Assembly: GCF_947497125.1 (NCBI RefSeq)
Contig: NZ_CANMFI010000003.1
Span: forward strand, 248,001-312,000
Length of the DNA: 64,000 bases
Origin: an uncultured Polaribacter sp.
Lineage (GTDB): Bacteria > Bacteroidota > Bacteroidia > Flavobacteriales > Flavobacteriaceae
Reading direction: 5' to 3'
How positions within the stretch are numbered: the stretch's first letter is position 1; every line of letters begins with the position of its first letter. Under the pieces are notes generated by a model, which had not been told where the DNA came from, searched no databases, and saw only the letters and a program-made list of their open reading frames with translations. A program made the translations under genes and the position numbers. Positions 45,401 through 55,384 of the stretch are shown here, in pieces.

Positions 45401-45477
45401 AAATCAAAATTCTGTTAAAAACCCAAAGTTAACATTTTCCGAGTATCAATTCATAAAAATGACTTATTTTCGTGTTG

Positions 45478-46491
45478 ATGAAATTTATACGATTTTTATT
45501 ATTCCCCTTTGCAATCATCTATGACTTGGTTACAAGAGTTAGAAACTATTTTTTTGATATTGGTATTTTTAGGCATCAAACATTTAAAACACCCATCATA
45601 GTAGTTGGTAATTTAAGTGTTGGTGGTACTGGCAAAACACCCCAAATAGAGTATTTGATAAGGTTGTTTAAAGATTCTTATAAAACAGCTGTTTTAAGTA
45701 GAGGTTATAAACGTAAATCAGAAGGATTTGTATTATTAAATAAGCATCATACCGCTTTAGATGTTGGAGATGAACCTCTGCAGTTTTTTAAAAAATTTAA
45801 TGATATAAATGTTGCTGTTGATGCAGATAGAGCTTCTGGTATTTCTAAGTTAATCAATCAAACAGCATCAGATCTTATTTTATTAGATGACGCTTATCAG
45901 CACAGAAAAGTAAAAGGAAGTTTCTACATTTTATTGACAAAGTTTGATGCTTTATTTACAGATGATTTTCTGCTTCCGACAGGTAATTTAAGAGAGAGTA
46001 AACTTGGTGCTAATAGGGCTGATGTTATTATAGTTACTAAATGCCCAGATACTATTTCCGAAGACCAGAAAAGTAGTATTTTAAATAAATTAAAAAAATA
46101 TAAAAAAGAGGTTTTTTTTACAAGTATTTCTTACAACAAAAAAACGGAAGGTTATACAACGCTTGTAGTTGATGAGTTGGCAAATTATGAAGTTTTATTG
46201 ATAACAGGTATCGCAAACCCTAAACCACTTCTTAATTTTTTAAATGAAAAAAATGTTAATTTCAAACATTTAGAATATGCAGATCATCATCATTTTACTA
46301 AAAAAGAAATTACAGCAATTAAAAGTGAGTTTTCTAACATTAAAACTTCAAAAAAAATATTATTGACTACAGAAAAAGATTATGTTCGTTTAAAGGATAG
46401 CATAGAAAATATTTCTTATCTCGGCATTCAAACTTCTTTTGTTGATAGAGAAAATGAGTTTAATGCAATTGTAAAAAGGAGTATACAATAA
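45478..46491 (+). CDS. lpxK: Tetraacyldisaccharide 4'-kinase
   Basis: LpxK phosphorylates the lipid A disaccharide precursor. The 337-residue protein has an N-terminal membrane-associating helix (about residues 1-18), the P-loop VGNLSVGGTGKTP (residues 43-55), ILLDDAYQHRKVKG, and LLPTGNLRES. I chose ATG at 45478; GTG and TTG codons precede it in frame. A near-consensus TATTTTCG lies just upstream. Confidence 0.92.
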   Translation: MKFIRFLLFPFAIIYDLVTRVRNYFFDIGIFRHQTFKTPIIVVGNLSVGGTGKTPQIEYLIRLFKDSYKTAVLSRGYKRKSEGFVLLNKHHTALDVGDEPLQFFKKFNDINVAVDADRASGISKLINQTASDLILLDDAYQHRKVKGSFYILLTKFDALFTDDFLLPTGNLRESKLGANRADVIIVTKCPDTISEDQKSSILNKLKKYKKEVFFTSISYNKKTEGYTTLVVDELANYEVLLITGIANPKPLLNFLNEKNVNFKHLEYADHHHFTKKEITAIKSEFSNIKTSKKILLTTEKDYVRLKDSIENISYLGIQTSFVDRENEFNAIVKRSIQ

Positions 46492-46493
46492 AA

Positions 46494-46522
46494 CCAGTGT
46501 TGTTAGACACTGGCTTTTTTTT
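46494..46522 (+). terminator. Rho-independent terminator after lpxK
   Basis: CCAGTGT (46494-46500) pairs with ACACTGG (46507-46513), followed by CTTTTTTTT. It begins 2 bp after the lpxK stop. Confidence 0.88.
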
Positions 46523-46624
46523 GATTTTTGTTAGAAGCACTTTTTAAATACACTTCTTTATGTAAGACCCCATTTTTTTTAAAAGGTCACAACTCATATA
46601 TACTTTAAGCTGTTTGTTATCTTT

Positions 46625-47341
46625 TTACATTTCCATTGAATGATACACGTTTTGTACATCATCATCTTCTTCTAATTTTTCTAAAAGCTTTTCTACATCT
46701 GCTTGTTGCTCTTCATTTAACTTTGTAGTTGTAGCAGGAATACGCTCAAAACCAGATGAAATTATTTCTATTTCTTGGGTTTCAAAATAAGATTGTAACG
46801 CACCAAATTGTTCAAAAGGAGCATAGATGATAACGCCTTCTTCATCATCAAAAACTTCTTCAACTTCAAAGTCTATCAACTCTAGCTCAAGCTCTTCCAT
46901 ATCCATCGTAATATCCTCTTTCTTTAATGTAAAGTTACAGGTATGATCAAACATAAAAACCACAGAGCCAGAGGTACCTAAATTACCATCACATTTGTTA
47001 AATGCAGCTCTTACGTTGGCAACAGTTCTATTGTTGTTATCAGTTGCTGTTTCTAATAAAACAGCAACACCGTGTGGTGCATATCCTTCAAAAAGTACTT
47101 CTTTATAATTTGCAGTATCTTTATCTGTAGCTTTTTTTATAGCACGCTCAACATTGTCTTTTGGCATGTTAGCAGCTTTTGCATTCTGAATTACAGCTCG
47201 CAAACGAGAGTTCGTTTCTGGGTTTGGGCCACTTTCTTTTACAGCCATTACAATGTCTTTACCAATTCTGGTAAATGTTTTTGCCATTGCAGACCAGCGC
47301 TTCATTTTTCTTGCTTTTCTAAATTCGAATGCTCTACCCAT
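46625..47341 (-). CDS. yebC: YebC/PmpR family DNA-binding regulatory protein
   Basis: The 238-residue protein begins MGRAFEFRKARKMKRWSAMAKTFTRIGKDI and has RAVIQNAKAANMPKDNVERAIKKA and VLFEGYAPHGVAVLLETATDNNNRTVANVR. YebC proteins regulate transcription, and recent work links them to translation of stalling sequences. I chose ATG at 47341; a longer frame extends 20 codons upstream without conservation. Confidence 0.93.
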   Translation of the reverse strand: MGRAFEFRKARKMKRWSAMAKTFTRIGKDIVMAVKESGPNPETNSRLRAVIQNAKAANMPKDNVERAIKKATDKDTANYKEVLFEGYAPHGVAVLLETATDNNNRTVANVRAAFNKCDGNLGTSGSVVFMFDHTCNFTLKKEDITMDMEELELELIDFEVEEVFDDEEGVIIYAPFEQFGALQSYFETQEIEIISSGFERIPATTTKLNEEQQADVEKLLEKLEEDDDVQNVYHSMEM

Positions 47342-47370
47342 TTCTAGTTTCTGTTTTAATTTAAGAGTTA

Positions 47371-47401
47371 CAAATGTAAAAAACACCTTGGTTTCATACA
47401 A
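47371..47401 (-). promoter_or_regulatory. Candidate promoter for yebC
   Basis: On the minus strand TTG (47401-47399) precedes TACATTTG (47378-47371) by 20 nt, matching the TTG/TAnnTTTG layout, about 30 nt upstream of the ATG. This also supports the shorter yebC start. Confidence 0.42.
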
Positions 47402-47454
47402 TCATAATTGTTGTTTTCGATTATATTTTTGTGTGATTAATCTGCTAATGCTGG

Positions 47455-49098
47455 TTAAACCTGTAAAACGCCCATGTTAAATTGTTTTTCAATAGGAGCG
47501 TGGTTGGCAGCTTCAATTCCCATAGAAATCCAAGTTCTAGTTTCTAACGGGTTAATTACTGCGTCTGTCCAGATTCTGGCAGCTGCGTAATAAGGTGAAA
47601 TTTGCTTATCATAGCGCGATTTTATTTTATCAAATAATTCGGCTTCTTTTTCAGGTGTAATTTCTTCACCTTTCTTTTTAAGTGAGGCAGTTTCTATTTG
47701 CAATAAAACTTTTGCGGCAGAATTACCACTCATTACTGCCAATTCTGCACTTGGCCATGCAACAATTAATCTTGGGTCATAGGCTTTACCACACATCGCA
47801 TAATTACCTGCGCCATAAGAGTTACCTATTACAATTGTAAATTTAGGGACTACAGAATTACTAACTGCGTTTACCATTTTTGCACCGTCTTTTATAATAC
47901 CACCATGTTCAGATTTAGAGCCCACCATAAATCCTGTTACATCTTGTAAAAAAACCAAAGGTATTTTCTTTTGATTGCAATTGGCTATAAATCTTGTTGC
48001 CTTGTCTGCAGAGTCATTATAAATTACACCTCCAAATTGCATTTCTGTGGGTTTGGTTTTAGAGGCGGTTGTTTTTACCAATTTACGCTGATTGGCTACA
48101 ATACCAACTGCCCAACCTTCTATTCTTGCATATCCTGTTAGTATGGTTTGCCCATAACCTTCTTTGTATTGCTCAAATTCAGAATTGTCTACCAAACGTT
48201 TTATGATTTCTAACATATCATATTGAGCGTTTCTCTCTTTCGGTAAAATTCCAAAAATTTCTTCTTCTTTTTCTTTCGGAGGAAAAGTGGCTGTTTTGCT
48301 AAAACCGGCCTTGTCATAATCACCAATTTTATCAATAATAAATTTTATTTTGTCTAGTGCATCCTTATCGTCTTTGGCTTTGTAATCTGTTACTCCAGAA
48401 ATTTCGCAATGTGTAGTTGCACCTCCCAAAGTTTCATTGTCTATAGATTCGCCAATAGCAGCTTTTACCAAATAACTACCTGCTAAAAAAATACTTGCAG
48501 TTTTGTCTACAATTAGAGCTTCATCACTCATAATTGGTAGGTATGCACCACCAGCAACACAGCTTCCCATGACAGCAGAAATTTGTGTAATGCCCATAGC
48601 ACTCATTACGGCATTGTTTCTAAAAATACGTCCAAAGTGTTCTTTGTCAGGAAAAATTTCATCTTGCATTGGTAAGTAAACACCTGCAGAATCTACCAAA
48701 TAAATAATTGGTAATTTGTTTTCTATGGATATTTCTTGTGCTCTTAAATTCTTTTTACCTGTAATAGGAAACCAAGCGCCTGCTTTAACAGTTGCGTCGT
48801 TTGCCACCACAATGCATTGTTTACCTTTTATGTAACCTATTTTTACAACAACACCTCCCGAAGGGCAGCCGCCATGTTCTGCATACATTTCTTCGCCTGC
48901 AAAAGCACCAATTTCTATAGATTTTGCATTTGTGTCTAATAAATAATCTACGCGTTCTCGCGCAGTCATTTTACCTTTTGCTTTGTGCTTATCGATTCTT
49001 TTTTGTCCACCACCCAATTTTACTTTTGCAAAACGTCTGCGTAAGTCGGATACTAATAGTTTGTTGTAATCTTCGTTTTTGTTGAAGTTGATGTCCAT
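47455..49098 (-). CDS. Acyl-CoA carboxylase carboxyltransferase subunit (methylcrotonoyl-CoA carboxylase beta-like)
   Basis: The 547-residue carboxyltransferase transfers carboxyl from biotin to an acyl-CoA. Motifs include GKMTARERVDYLLD, CPSGGVVVKIGYIKGKQ, VDSAGVYLPMQDEIFPD, GSCVAGGAYLPIMSDEA, and QDVTGFMVGSKSEHGGIIKDGAKM. Sequence and length are closest to methylcrotonyl-CoA carboxylase beta (leucine breakdown), but geranyl- or propionyl-CoA carboxylases are alternatives. The biotin-carrying alpha subunit is not adjacent. Confidence 0.86.
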   Translation of the reverse strand: MDINFNKNEDYNKLLVSDLRRRFAKVKLGGGQKRIDKHKAKGKMTARERVDYLLDTNAKSIEIGAFAGEEMYAEHGGCPSGGVVVKIGYIKGKQCIVVANDATVKAGAWFPITGKKNLRAQEISIENKLPIIYLVDSAGVYLPMQDEIFPDKEHFGRIFRNNAVMSAMGITQISAVMGSCVAGGAYLPIMSDEALIVDKTASIFLAGSYLVKAAIGESIDNETLGGATTHCEISGVTDYKAKDDKDALDKIKFIIDKIGDYDKAGFSKTATFPPKEKEEEIFGILPKERNAQYDMLEIIKRLVDNSEFEQYKEGYGQTILTGYARIEGWAVGIVANQRKLVKTTASKTKPTEMQFGGVIYNDSADKATRFIANCNQKKIPLVFLQDVTGFMVGSKSEHGGIIKDGAKMVNAVSNSVVPKFTIVIGNSYGAGNYAMCGKAYDPRLIVAWPSAELAVMSGNSAAKVLLQIETASLKKKGEEITPEKEAELFDKIKSRYDKQISPYYAAARIWTDAVINPLETRTWISMGIEAANHAPIEKQFNMGVLQV

Positions 49099-49195
49099 AG
49101 AAATTTATTTCTTAGTTTCTGCTAAATTAAGAAATATAGTTGTTATTTTCTTTGATACAATTTATAGAGTTTTATAAATATTTGTAAATTTTTAA

Positions 49196-52100
49196 CTACC
49201 TCCTTATCAGCGAGAAGTGTCCTTTTTTTCGGATGATTTGTTTGTTTGTATCTGCAGGAATAAGTGTTATGTTGAACCAATAATCATCAGAAGGCAGCAT
49301 TTTTCCGTTGTAGGTTCCGTTCCATCCATTTGCATCTACAGGTATTTGTGCGACTAGCTTTCCAAATCTATTAAAGATATGTATGCTGGTATTTGGGTAA
49401 AAAGTTTTGTTAGCGCCTTTTACGATCCAAGTATCATTTACCCCATCTGCGTTTGGGGTAAAGAACTTTGGGAATTGAATAACAGAAACTTGCAAGGTTG
49501 TGTCTGGAGCACATCCGTTTTTATCATTTACGATAATGGTGTAAATACCACCTTCTAAATTGTCAAAAATAGGTGCATCTTGAAAAGCTGTTGTGGTATT
49601 TGTATCATCATTTTGAAGTGCAAACTGATAGTCTCCGATGCCTATATTATTTTGAATTGTATCTATAGAGATAGAGATTTTGTCTGTTGCTCCAATCGCA
49701 TTTCCATCGTCTACAATAGTTACAAAATCTTGTTGTAAAATAGCTGGGTTGGATTCTTCTACCACAATGGTTTCACTTCTACTGCAATTGGTACCATTTG
49801 TAGTGGTTGCTGTAACAGTATAGCTTCCACCTACAAAAATAGCAGCATCTTGTGCAGTACTAATTAGGTTTCCAGCAGCATCGGTCCATTGGTAACTATA
49901 AATTTCAGCAGGACTCTCTGCAGCAATTGTTAAAGGTGTATTGTTTAAACAGACAATTTGTGGCGATGTGGTATAAAAATTAGGAAGTGAATTGACAAGT
50001 ACCTGAAAAGAAGCATCATCATTTACACAAGCCGTTGCTTTGTTTTGTATGCGTACAAAAAATGTTTCTGTAGTATTTGTATTGGTGTATGGAGAAGCAA
50101 TAGCTGCATTACCAATACTTGCATCTGCTTTAGAAGTATGAAAAGTTACTATGAAATCATCAGGATCTTGAGTTGCTCCTAAAAGAGACGGAATCTGACT
50201 GTCTAAATCGATGTTTTGAATGATGCCATTGGTATCGTCTCCATCTAAGTCATCATCACAATAGGAAAGATTGGAAACAGGCACAAAAATAGGTTCTGAA
50301 TTGATAAGAACATCAAAATTAGAAATGTTATTTGCACAACCAGTTGCAGTGTTAACAATGCGCACAAAAATAGTTTCTCTATTGGGAGTTAAATTAGAAT
50401 AAGGCGAACTTAAGGGAATATTTCCATTTTGCGCATCTGCTAAACTTCTATGATAAGAAACAGTATAGGAAGTTGGGTCTTGGGTTCCTAGTATGGTGGC
50501 TGTTTGCGATTCTAAGTCGATTGTCTGTGAAAAACCATTTCTAGCTGAGCCGTCAGAATTGTCATCACAAACCTCTAAGTCTGATACAAAATTAGCAATT
50601 GGCACTGGATTTACAATCAAGTTGAAAGAAGTATGGTCTGTAAAACATCCTGTTGCATTATTTGTAACTCTTACAAATATTTCTTGAGTATTGGCTACAG
50701 TATTGGTAAAAGGAGATGGTAAGGCTGCGTTTGCGGTATTTGCATCTGTAGCAGAAATATGATAGGTTACTGTAAAATTTGCAGCAGATTGATTGGGGCC
50801 AAGAATAAAAGGAGTTTGCGACTCTAAATCGAAGCCCTGCACAGTGCCATTGGTATTGTTTCCGTCTAGAACATCATCACACAATTCTAAATCAGGAACT
50901 AGAGTAGCTGTTGGCACTGAGTTTACTTGCACATAAAACTGCCCCAAACCTTGACAGTTGTTGTTTACTGTACTAAGAATTTTATAGTAAATAGGAAACT
51001 GAATTCCGTTGGCATTGGTTGAAATATCAATTTTAGAGAGATCGTTTCTGTAGTTTGTAATATCAATATCGTTTAAGGTGTTGTTTCTATCTGTAGCACT
51101 TTCATAAAAAAGAACTTTTGTATTTGGTGGTGGATTGATGCTATTGATGATGCTGTTTTTATCCAAATTAAAATTAGCAATACCATCAGTATCGCTATTA
51201 CTACCCAGAGTATTGTTACCATTAGCATCTAAAAAATCGTCACAAACAGGAGGTTGCAAATCTGCATAAGCATTGTCTGGAGTTTCTCCGACATTAATTA
51301 GAAGTTCTACCACATCTCTAGAACAATTTTGGTCTGTAACAACTTTTACAAAAACAGACTGTATAAGATTGGGTTGCACAGGATAAGCAGTTGGGTCTGT
51401 AATTTGATTGGTTGCGAGTGCATCTGTAAAGTACAGAAATGTAACATTAGGAGTACTAGAAATACTACCTTCTGCCAAGGTTAAATTAACTGTTGGATTA
51501 GAAGTACCAGCAGCGATACAATGATATAAAGTTGGGCTTGGTACTATTGTAGGTAAAGGGTTAACAGTTAGTGTTATTTCATTAGAAGTGAAACTACAAC
51601 TGTTGCCAGTTCTAGTTAACAAAACTCTGTATTGGTTGTTGTGATAACTTAAAGTTGTATTGCTAATCTGTAACTCTTTTGTAGTTGCTCCAGAATATAC
51701 TGCGTTATTTGTAATTGTAGTAAATGAGGTTCCGTTATCTGTAGAAACTTCCCATTGAAAACCATCTGCAGTGGTTGCTATAGAAATGGTGTTGGTTTCA
51801 CTTTCACAAAAAATAACATCTGTAAAAGGAGTTGTTATAATTATAGGTGCAGCAATTGTATAATTTGCGTTCGGGTTGGTATATCCGTCTGAGTTGTTTA
51901 TTAATTTTCCAGTTGCATCTATTGCGAAAGGGTTGGTGTCTAGAATTCCATCTCTATTTAGATCTGTAAAACCTGCCTCATTAACATCAAAACAATTGTC
52001 ATTGTCAGAATCTATTTCTGTAAAGTTAAAATCTAAATCGTTATCTGTGTTTGCTATTGTATAGTTTAAAGAGAGTATTTTGGCATCTGGAATAGTTTCT

Positions 52101-54700
52101 AAAGTATCTACCAAACCATTACTACCTATTAAAGCATTTGCATTGTCTATAATACCATCTAGATTTAAATCTAAATTATGTCCCGCTTCTGTTGTATCAA
52201 AAATGCCATCATTATCACTGTCTAAATCTATATAGTTTTTAACCCCATCACCATCAATATCTAGATTCATGTTCGATGAAAAAACATCATCTAAACCGTC
52301 TAGATTGCTGTCTATTCCGCTAACAGTAATTTCTTGCCCAAATGCTTCTATAATGTCTGGTATGCCATCATTATCAGAATCTAGATCAAACATGTTTTCG
52401 ATTCCATCTGCATCAGAATCTAAAGAAAAACAAGTTAGTTGTAGCGATCCATTAAAAATTGAGTTGGTTGTAAGACCAGAAGATTGGTGTTTAAAATCTA
52501 ATTGAGTTACTTGATTTGCTACAAATTGAAAAGTAGCATCTGCACCATTCAGGTTGTTTTTGTATTTGAATTTTATTTCTGAAGAGGATATTTGTGTAAT
52601 TCCGCTCTCATAAATGTCATCAAAATTAGTATCAATTAAAAGTTGGTCGTCTGGATCTAACAACGTTACATTTTTGTTGTTAGGACCAATTTTAATGATA
52701 AAAAACTCACCTTCAGAAATACTATGGTCTGTGGTTTCGTTTTGAATAAATTTAAAATTGATGGGTTGTGTGAAATTTAATTTGTAGTTTAATTTAGAGT
52801 CTTTACCTGGAGTAATTGTACTTGTGAAGTTTCCGTTGTTAGTTCCAGTAATAGAATTTGAAGCAATAGTAGTGGTGTAGTTAGAAGTTACAATACTATT
52901 TGTAGTGCTACCGTCATTAAAAATGATGCTAGGAGTATTCGTGTTAGCAAAATTTAAAGTAGCATCACCTATAGATTCCTCACAATTTAAAATACCATCA
53001 TTATCTAGGTCGATGTCTAAATTATCGATAATTAAATCTCCATCAAAATCATCAGGACAAATACTTACAGGCACAATTACTGAATTAAAATTAGAGTTGG
53101 TACAGTTAATAGTTGCTTTTAGCTGGTAATTACCAGGTAGAGTAGGTTTAAAAGTAGGAGTTAAAATTCCTGTTGGTACAAATCCAGCTCCAGAGCCCGC
53201 GTCAAAAAACCATTCAAAAGAATCAAATAAATCTGTATTTGCCGCTTCTAGTGTAACATTTGGTAAGCAATTTCCTAAAGTACTTACCGATGCATTAAAA
53301 TTAATTTCTGGTGCAGAGGGAAAGCCTGAATAAAAACTACCAGAACTAGCGGCGTTGTTTTGATTAAAATAAGCACAATACAGTTCTTCACTACTTTCTA
53401 TAGAAATATTTCCTATTAAGTTTGTGATTTTATACGTTACATAATTCGTATTTCCATCTACAGAAAAAGGCCCTAAAGTGTTAAAGTTTGCGATAGGTTG
53501 CGAATTAACAGTTACTGCCGCACCTGTATTGGTAACAATGGTAACGCCACCACTAAAAACAACATTTCCTATGCTTTCTATAGTAGGAATATTGTCTACT
53601 TTACCTCTATTTTCGCAACTTAGCGGCGGTACAAAAAACAGACCCTGATTTGCTTCACTGGTGGTTGCACCAATACCTTGGTATGCAAAAACAGGTTTAG
53701 ACGTTTCTACAAACATATTTCCATTTGTATTAAAAGCATTTCCTTCTATCAAAAGGTATTCACCTGCATTAATCGTATTTGTAACTCCGTTTCCATTAAT
53801 ATTTACAGTTGTATTGTTTTCATGTGCAACTAGTAAAACATTTTCCCAACCGTTTTCTCCATCTCCTTTTACAAAAATATATTCACTACCAATTTTATCC
53901 AAACCTACTATTTGATCTATTCCATAATCTCTACCACCACCATTATGAAAACTACCATTGGCAGAGCCTACATTTACAACAATTGGTTTGTCTGAGGTTA
54001 TTAAAGTTCCAATTAAGCCATCTCTATTAATCGCGTTTTCTTCAGCATTTGTTGCAAGTAGATAGCTTTCTCCTTCATTTAATAGAACGGGAGAGATCGG
54101 AAAACTTCCTGTATAATTTTTTAGACTGATGCCTGCAGGTAAGTTGTCAAAATTTACAATTGTATTGTTTTCTGTTGCCATTACAGCAATAAAATTTAAA
54201 TAATTACTTTGCGGGTTTTCATTGGTAAACATACCTGCTCTAAAGACTTTTCCTAAACCAGAGCTTCCTTTGCTAACCAGTGCACCAGCTTGTGGGCTGT
54301 CTCCACTGCCGTTTCCGCCGGCAAGTACTCTTACAGATACATAGATTGGGCTATCTGCTTCTATGATAAATCCTTTGTCATTGTGTATTGTACTTGTTGT
54401 TGTAGCAGCAACAAATAACTGACTATCGCCAGTTCCTATAAATATTTCTTGAGGTGAAGTGCTAGAAACTACTCCAGAAATATTGGTAGGATTGCCAATT
54501 TGTTTAATAGTATACGATATGTTACTGCTGCTGGGTGTAGAGATATAAAGATATTGATTTTCTGGATTCGCATTCCCATTTTCTGCATAAGTTAGGGGAG
54601 GCAAGAAGTGTTTTTTGCTCAATTGAGCCGCTATATTTTGTATACACAGCAAACACACTAAAAAAAAGAGTTTGTTAAATATTATTATATTTTTAAACAT
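49196..54700 (-). CDS. Giant T9SS cargo protein with gliding-motility-type C-terminal sorting domain
   Basis: This 1834-residue secreted protein has a signal peptide (residues 1-25, ending IAAQ) and an IgGFc-binding-like N-terminal region (about 30-480: ESSEELYCAYF, FFVPPLSCENR). An Ig/PKD-like part follows, then aspartate-rich calcium-binding thrombospondin type-3 repeats (DSDNDGIPDI, DLDSDNDGIFD). Three close and one looser copies of a module of about 105 residues come next (CDDxxDGxxxNG, DLESQTPxILG). A type B T9SS C-terminal domain (FPKFFTPNADGVNDTW ... FNRFGKLVAQI) ends the protein. It is likely surface-attached or released; adhesion is a guess. Confidence 0.93.
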   Translation of the reverse strand: MFKNIIIFNKLFFLVCLLCIQNIAAQLSKKHFLPPLTYAENGNANPENQYLYISTPSSSNISYTIKQIGNPTNISGVVSSTSPQEIFIGTGDSQLFVAATTTSTIHNDKGFIIEADSPIYVSVRVLAGGNGSGDSPQAGALVSKGSSGLGKVFRAGMFTNENPQSNYLNFIAVMATENNTIVNFDNLPAGISLKNYTGSFPISPVLLNEGESYLLATNAEENAINRDGLIGTLITSDKPIVVNVGSANGSFHNGGGRDYGIDQIVGLDKIGSEYIFVKGDGENGWENVLLVAHENNTTVNINGNGVTNTINAGEYLLIEGNAFNTNGNMFVETSKPVFAYQGIGATTSEANQGLFFVPPLSCENRGKVDNIPTIESIGNVVFSGGVTIVTNTGAAVTVNSQPIANFNTLGPFSVDGNTNYVTYKITNLIGNISIESSEELYCAYFNQNNAASSGSFYSGFPSAPEINFNASVSTLGNCLPNVTLEAANTDLFDSFEWFFDAGSGAGFVPTGILTPTFKPTLPGNYQLKATINCTNSNFNSVIVPVSICPDDFDGDLIIDNLDIDLDNDGILNCEESIGDATLNFANTNTPSIIFNDGSTTNSIVTSNYTTTIASNSITGTNNGNFTSTITPGKDSKLNYKLNFTQPINFKFIQNETTDHSISEGEFFIIKIGPNNKNVTLLDPDDQLLIDTNFDDIYESGITQISSSEIKFKYKNNLNGADATFQFVANQVTQLDFKHQSSGLTTNSIFNGSLQLTCFSLDSDADGIENMFDLDSDNDGIPDIIEAFGQEITVSGIDSNLDGLDDVFSSNMNLDIDGDGVKNYIDLDSDNDGIFDTTEAGHNLDLNLDGIIDNANALIGSNGLVDTLETIPDAKILSLNYTIANTDNDLDFNFTEIDSDNDNCFDVNEAGFTDLNRDGILDTNPFAIDATGKLINNSDGYTNPNANYTIAAPIIITTPFTDVIFCESETNTISIATTADGFQWEVSTDNGTSFTTITNNAVYSGATTKELQISNTTLSYHNNQYRVLLTRTGNSCSFTSNEITLTVNPLPTIVPSPTLYHCIAAGTSNPTVNLTLAEGSISSTPNVTFLYFTDALATNQITDPTAYPVQPNLIQSVFVKVVTDQNCSRDVVELLINVGETPDNAYADLQPPVCDDFLDANGNNTLGSNSDTDGIANFNLDKNSIINSINPPPNTKVLFYESATDRNNTLNDIDITNYRNDLSKIDISTNANGIQFPIYYKILSTVNNNCQGLGQFYVQVNSVPTATLVPDLELCDDVLDGNNTNGTVQGFDLESQTPFILGPNQSAANFTVTYHISATDANTANAALPSPFTNTVANTQEIFVRVTNNATGCFTDHTSFNLIVNPVPIANFVSDLEVCDDNSDGSARNGFSQTIDLESQTATILGTQDPTSYTVSYHRSLADAQNGNIPLSSPYSNLTPNRETIFVRIVNTATGCANNISNFDVLINSEPIFVPVSNLSYCDDDLDGDDTNGIIQNIDLDSQIPSLLGATQDPDDFIVTFHTSKADASIGNAAIASPYTNTNTTETFFVRIQNKATACVNDDASFQVLVNSLPNFYTTSPQIVCLNNTPLTIAAESPAEIYSYQWTDAAGNLISTAQDAAIFVGGSYTVTATTTNGTNCSRSETIVVEESNPAILQQDFVTIVDDGNAIGATDKISISIDTIQNNIGIGDYQFALQNDDTNTTTAFQDAPIFDNLEGGIYTIIVNDKNGCAPDTTLQVSVIQFPKFFTPNADGVNDTWIVKGANKTFYPNTSIHIFNRFGKLVAQIPVDANGWNGTYNGKMLPSDDYWFNITLIPADTNKQIIRKKGHFSLIRR
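49990..50935 (-). repeat. Three tandem modules of about 315 bp within the T9SS cargo
   Basis: Three consecutive units begin near 50930, 50610 and 50300 (minus-strand order). Each encodes a strand segment, a CDD-x-x-DG acidic loop, DLESQ or DLDSQ with ILG or LLG, a YHISATDAN-like strand, and IFVRVTNNATGCF. An earlier, more divergent unit lies at about 51300-50940. Confidence 0.8.
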
Positions 54701-54822
54701 TGGAGAATCCTAATTAGAAAATTTATTGCTAAAAATACCAAAGAAATTCTAACAAATTAATTATTTTTTAATTTATTACCGATTCTTTATGACAAACAAT
54801 TATTTTATTTTTGATAGGTACC

Positions 54823-54854
54823 ATATTCCATAGAAATATTTTCCTTGGAAAATA
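54823..54854. promoter_or_regulatory. Two adjacent palindromes at the DoxX promoter
   Basis: ATATTCCATAGAAATAT (54823-54839, imperfect) abuts TATTTTCCTTGGAAAATA (54837-54854, perfect with a TT centre). Both share the TATTyCC...GAAATA form. The second covers the candidate -33 TTG, a position suited to a repressor such as the MarR protein encoded about 1 kb downstream. Confidence 0.5.
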
Positions 54855-54875
54855 AATAAATATTTTGTAATTTTG
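54845..54875 (+). promoter_or_regulatory. Candidate promoter of the DoxX gene
   Basis: TTG at 54845-54847 and TAATTTTG at 54868-54875 are separated by 20 nt, matching the Flavobacterium promoter layout. The ATG follows 19 nt later. Confidence 0.5.
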
Positions 54876-54894
54876 TATTCAATTTAAATAAAAT

Positions 54895-55257
54895 ATGATG
54901 AAAACAAATAAAATAATTTATTACATCGCTACCAGTTTGTTAACCTTGTTAATGTTTTTTTCTGTGGGCATGTATCTTTTTAACAATGCAGAAATTACCA
55001 AAGGATTTATAAGTTTCGGATTTCCTACCTATTTAATTTACCCTTTAGCATTTTTAAAAATAGCAGGGCTTGTAACCATTTGGTTTATTTCTAATAGATC
55101 TTTAAAAGAATGGGCATACGCTGGTTTCTTTTTCAATTTTGTTTTAGCCTTTTTTGCACATTACATGATTTCTGATGGAGAGCATATAGGAGCTGTAATT
55201 GCAATAGTTTTAGTGTTGGTTTCTTATTTTTATAGTAAAAAAATAAAAACTAACTAG
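54895..55257 (+). CDS. DoxX family membrane protein
   Basis: The 120-residue protein has four membrane helices and DoxX-like features (SVGMYLFNNAEITKGFISFGFPTYLIYPLAFLKIAGLVTIW and the GHYM-like FAHYMISDGEHIGAVI). DoxX proteins are quinone-linked or thiosulfate-oxidising membrane proteins in some systems, but the role here is unknown. A second ATG follows the first directly. It heads a group of redox-related genes. Confidence 0.75.
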   Translation: MMKTNKIIYYIATSLLTLLMFFSVGMYLFNNAEITKGFISFGFPTYLIYPLAFLKIAGLVTIWFISNRSLKEWAYAGFFFNFVLAFFAHYMISDGEHIGAVIAIVLVLVSYFYSKKIKTN

Positions 55258-55292
55258 TTCGATTAGTTTCGTACCTTTTATCAATTAATACT

Positions 55293-55325
55293 AATTTTTA
55301 ATGTTGTTAAAAATTGATAATAACA
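55293..55325. repeat. Inverted repeat between the DoxX and FMN reductase genes
   Basis: AATTTTTAA and TTAAAAATT form a perfect 9-bp stem around TGTTG, extended by partial TATCAATT/AATTGATA arms. It could be an operator or a weak terminator; no T-run follows. Confidence 0.45.
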
Positions 55326-55384
55326 TCTACTAATTCTTTTTAACTCACTTAAAAAGTAATTTTACAAACTTTAATAAACACAAA

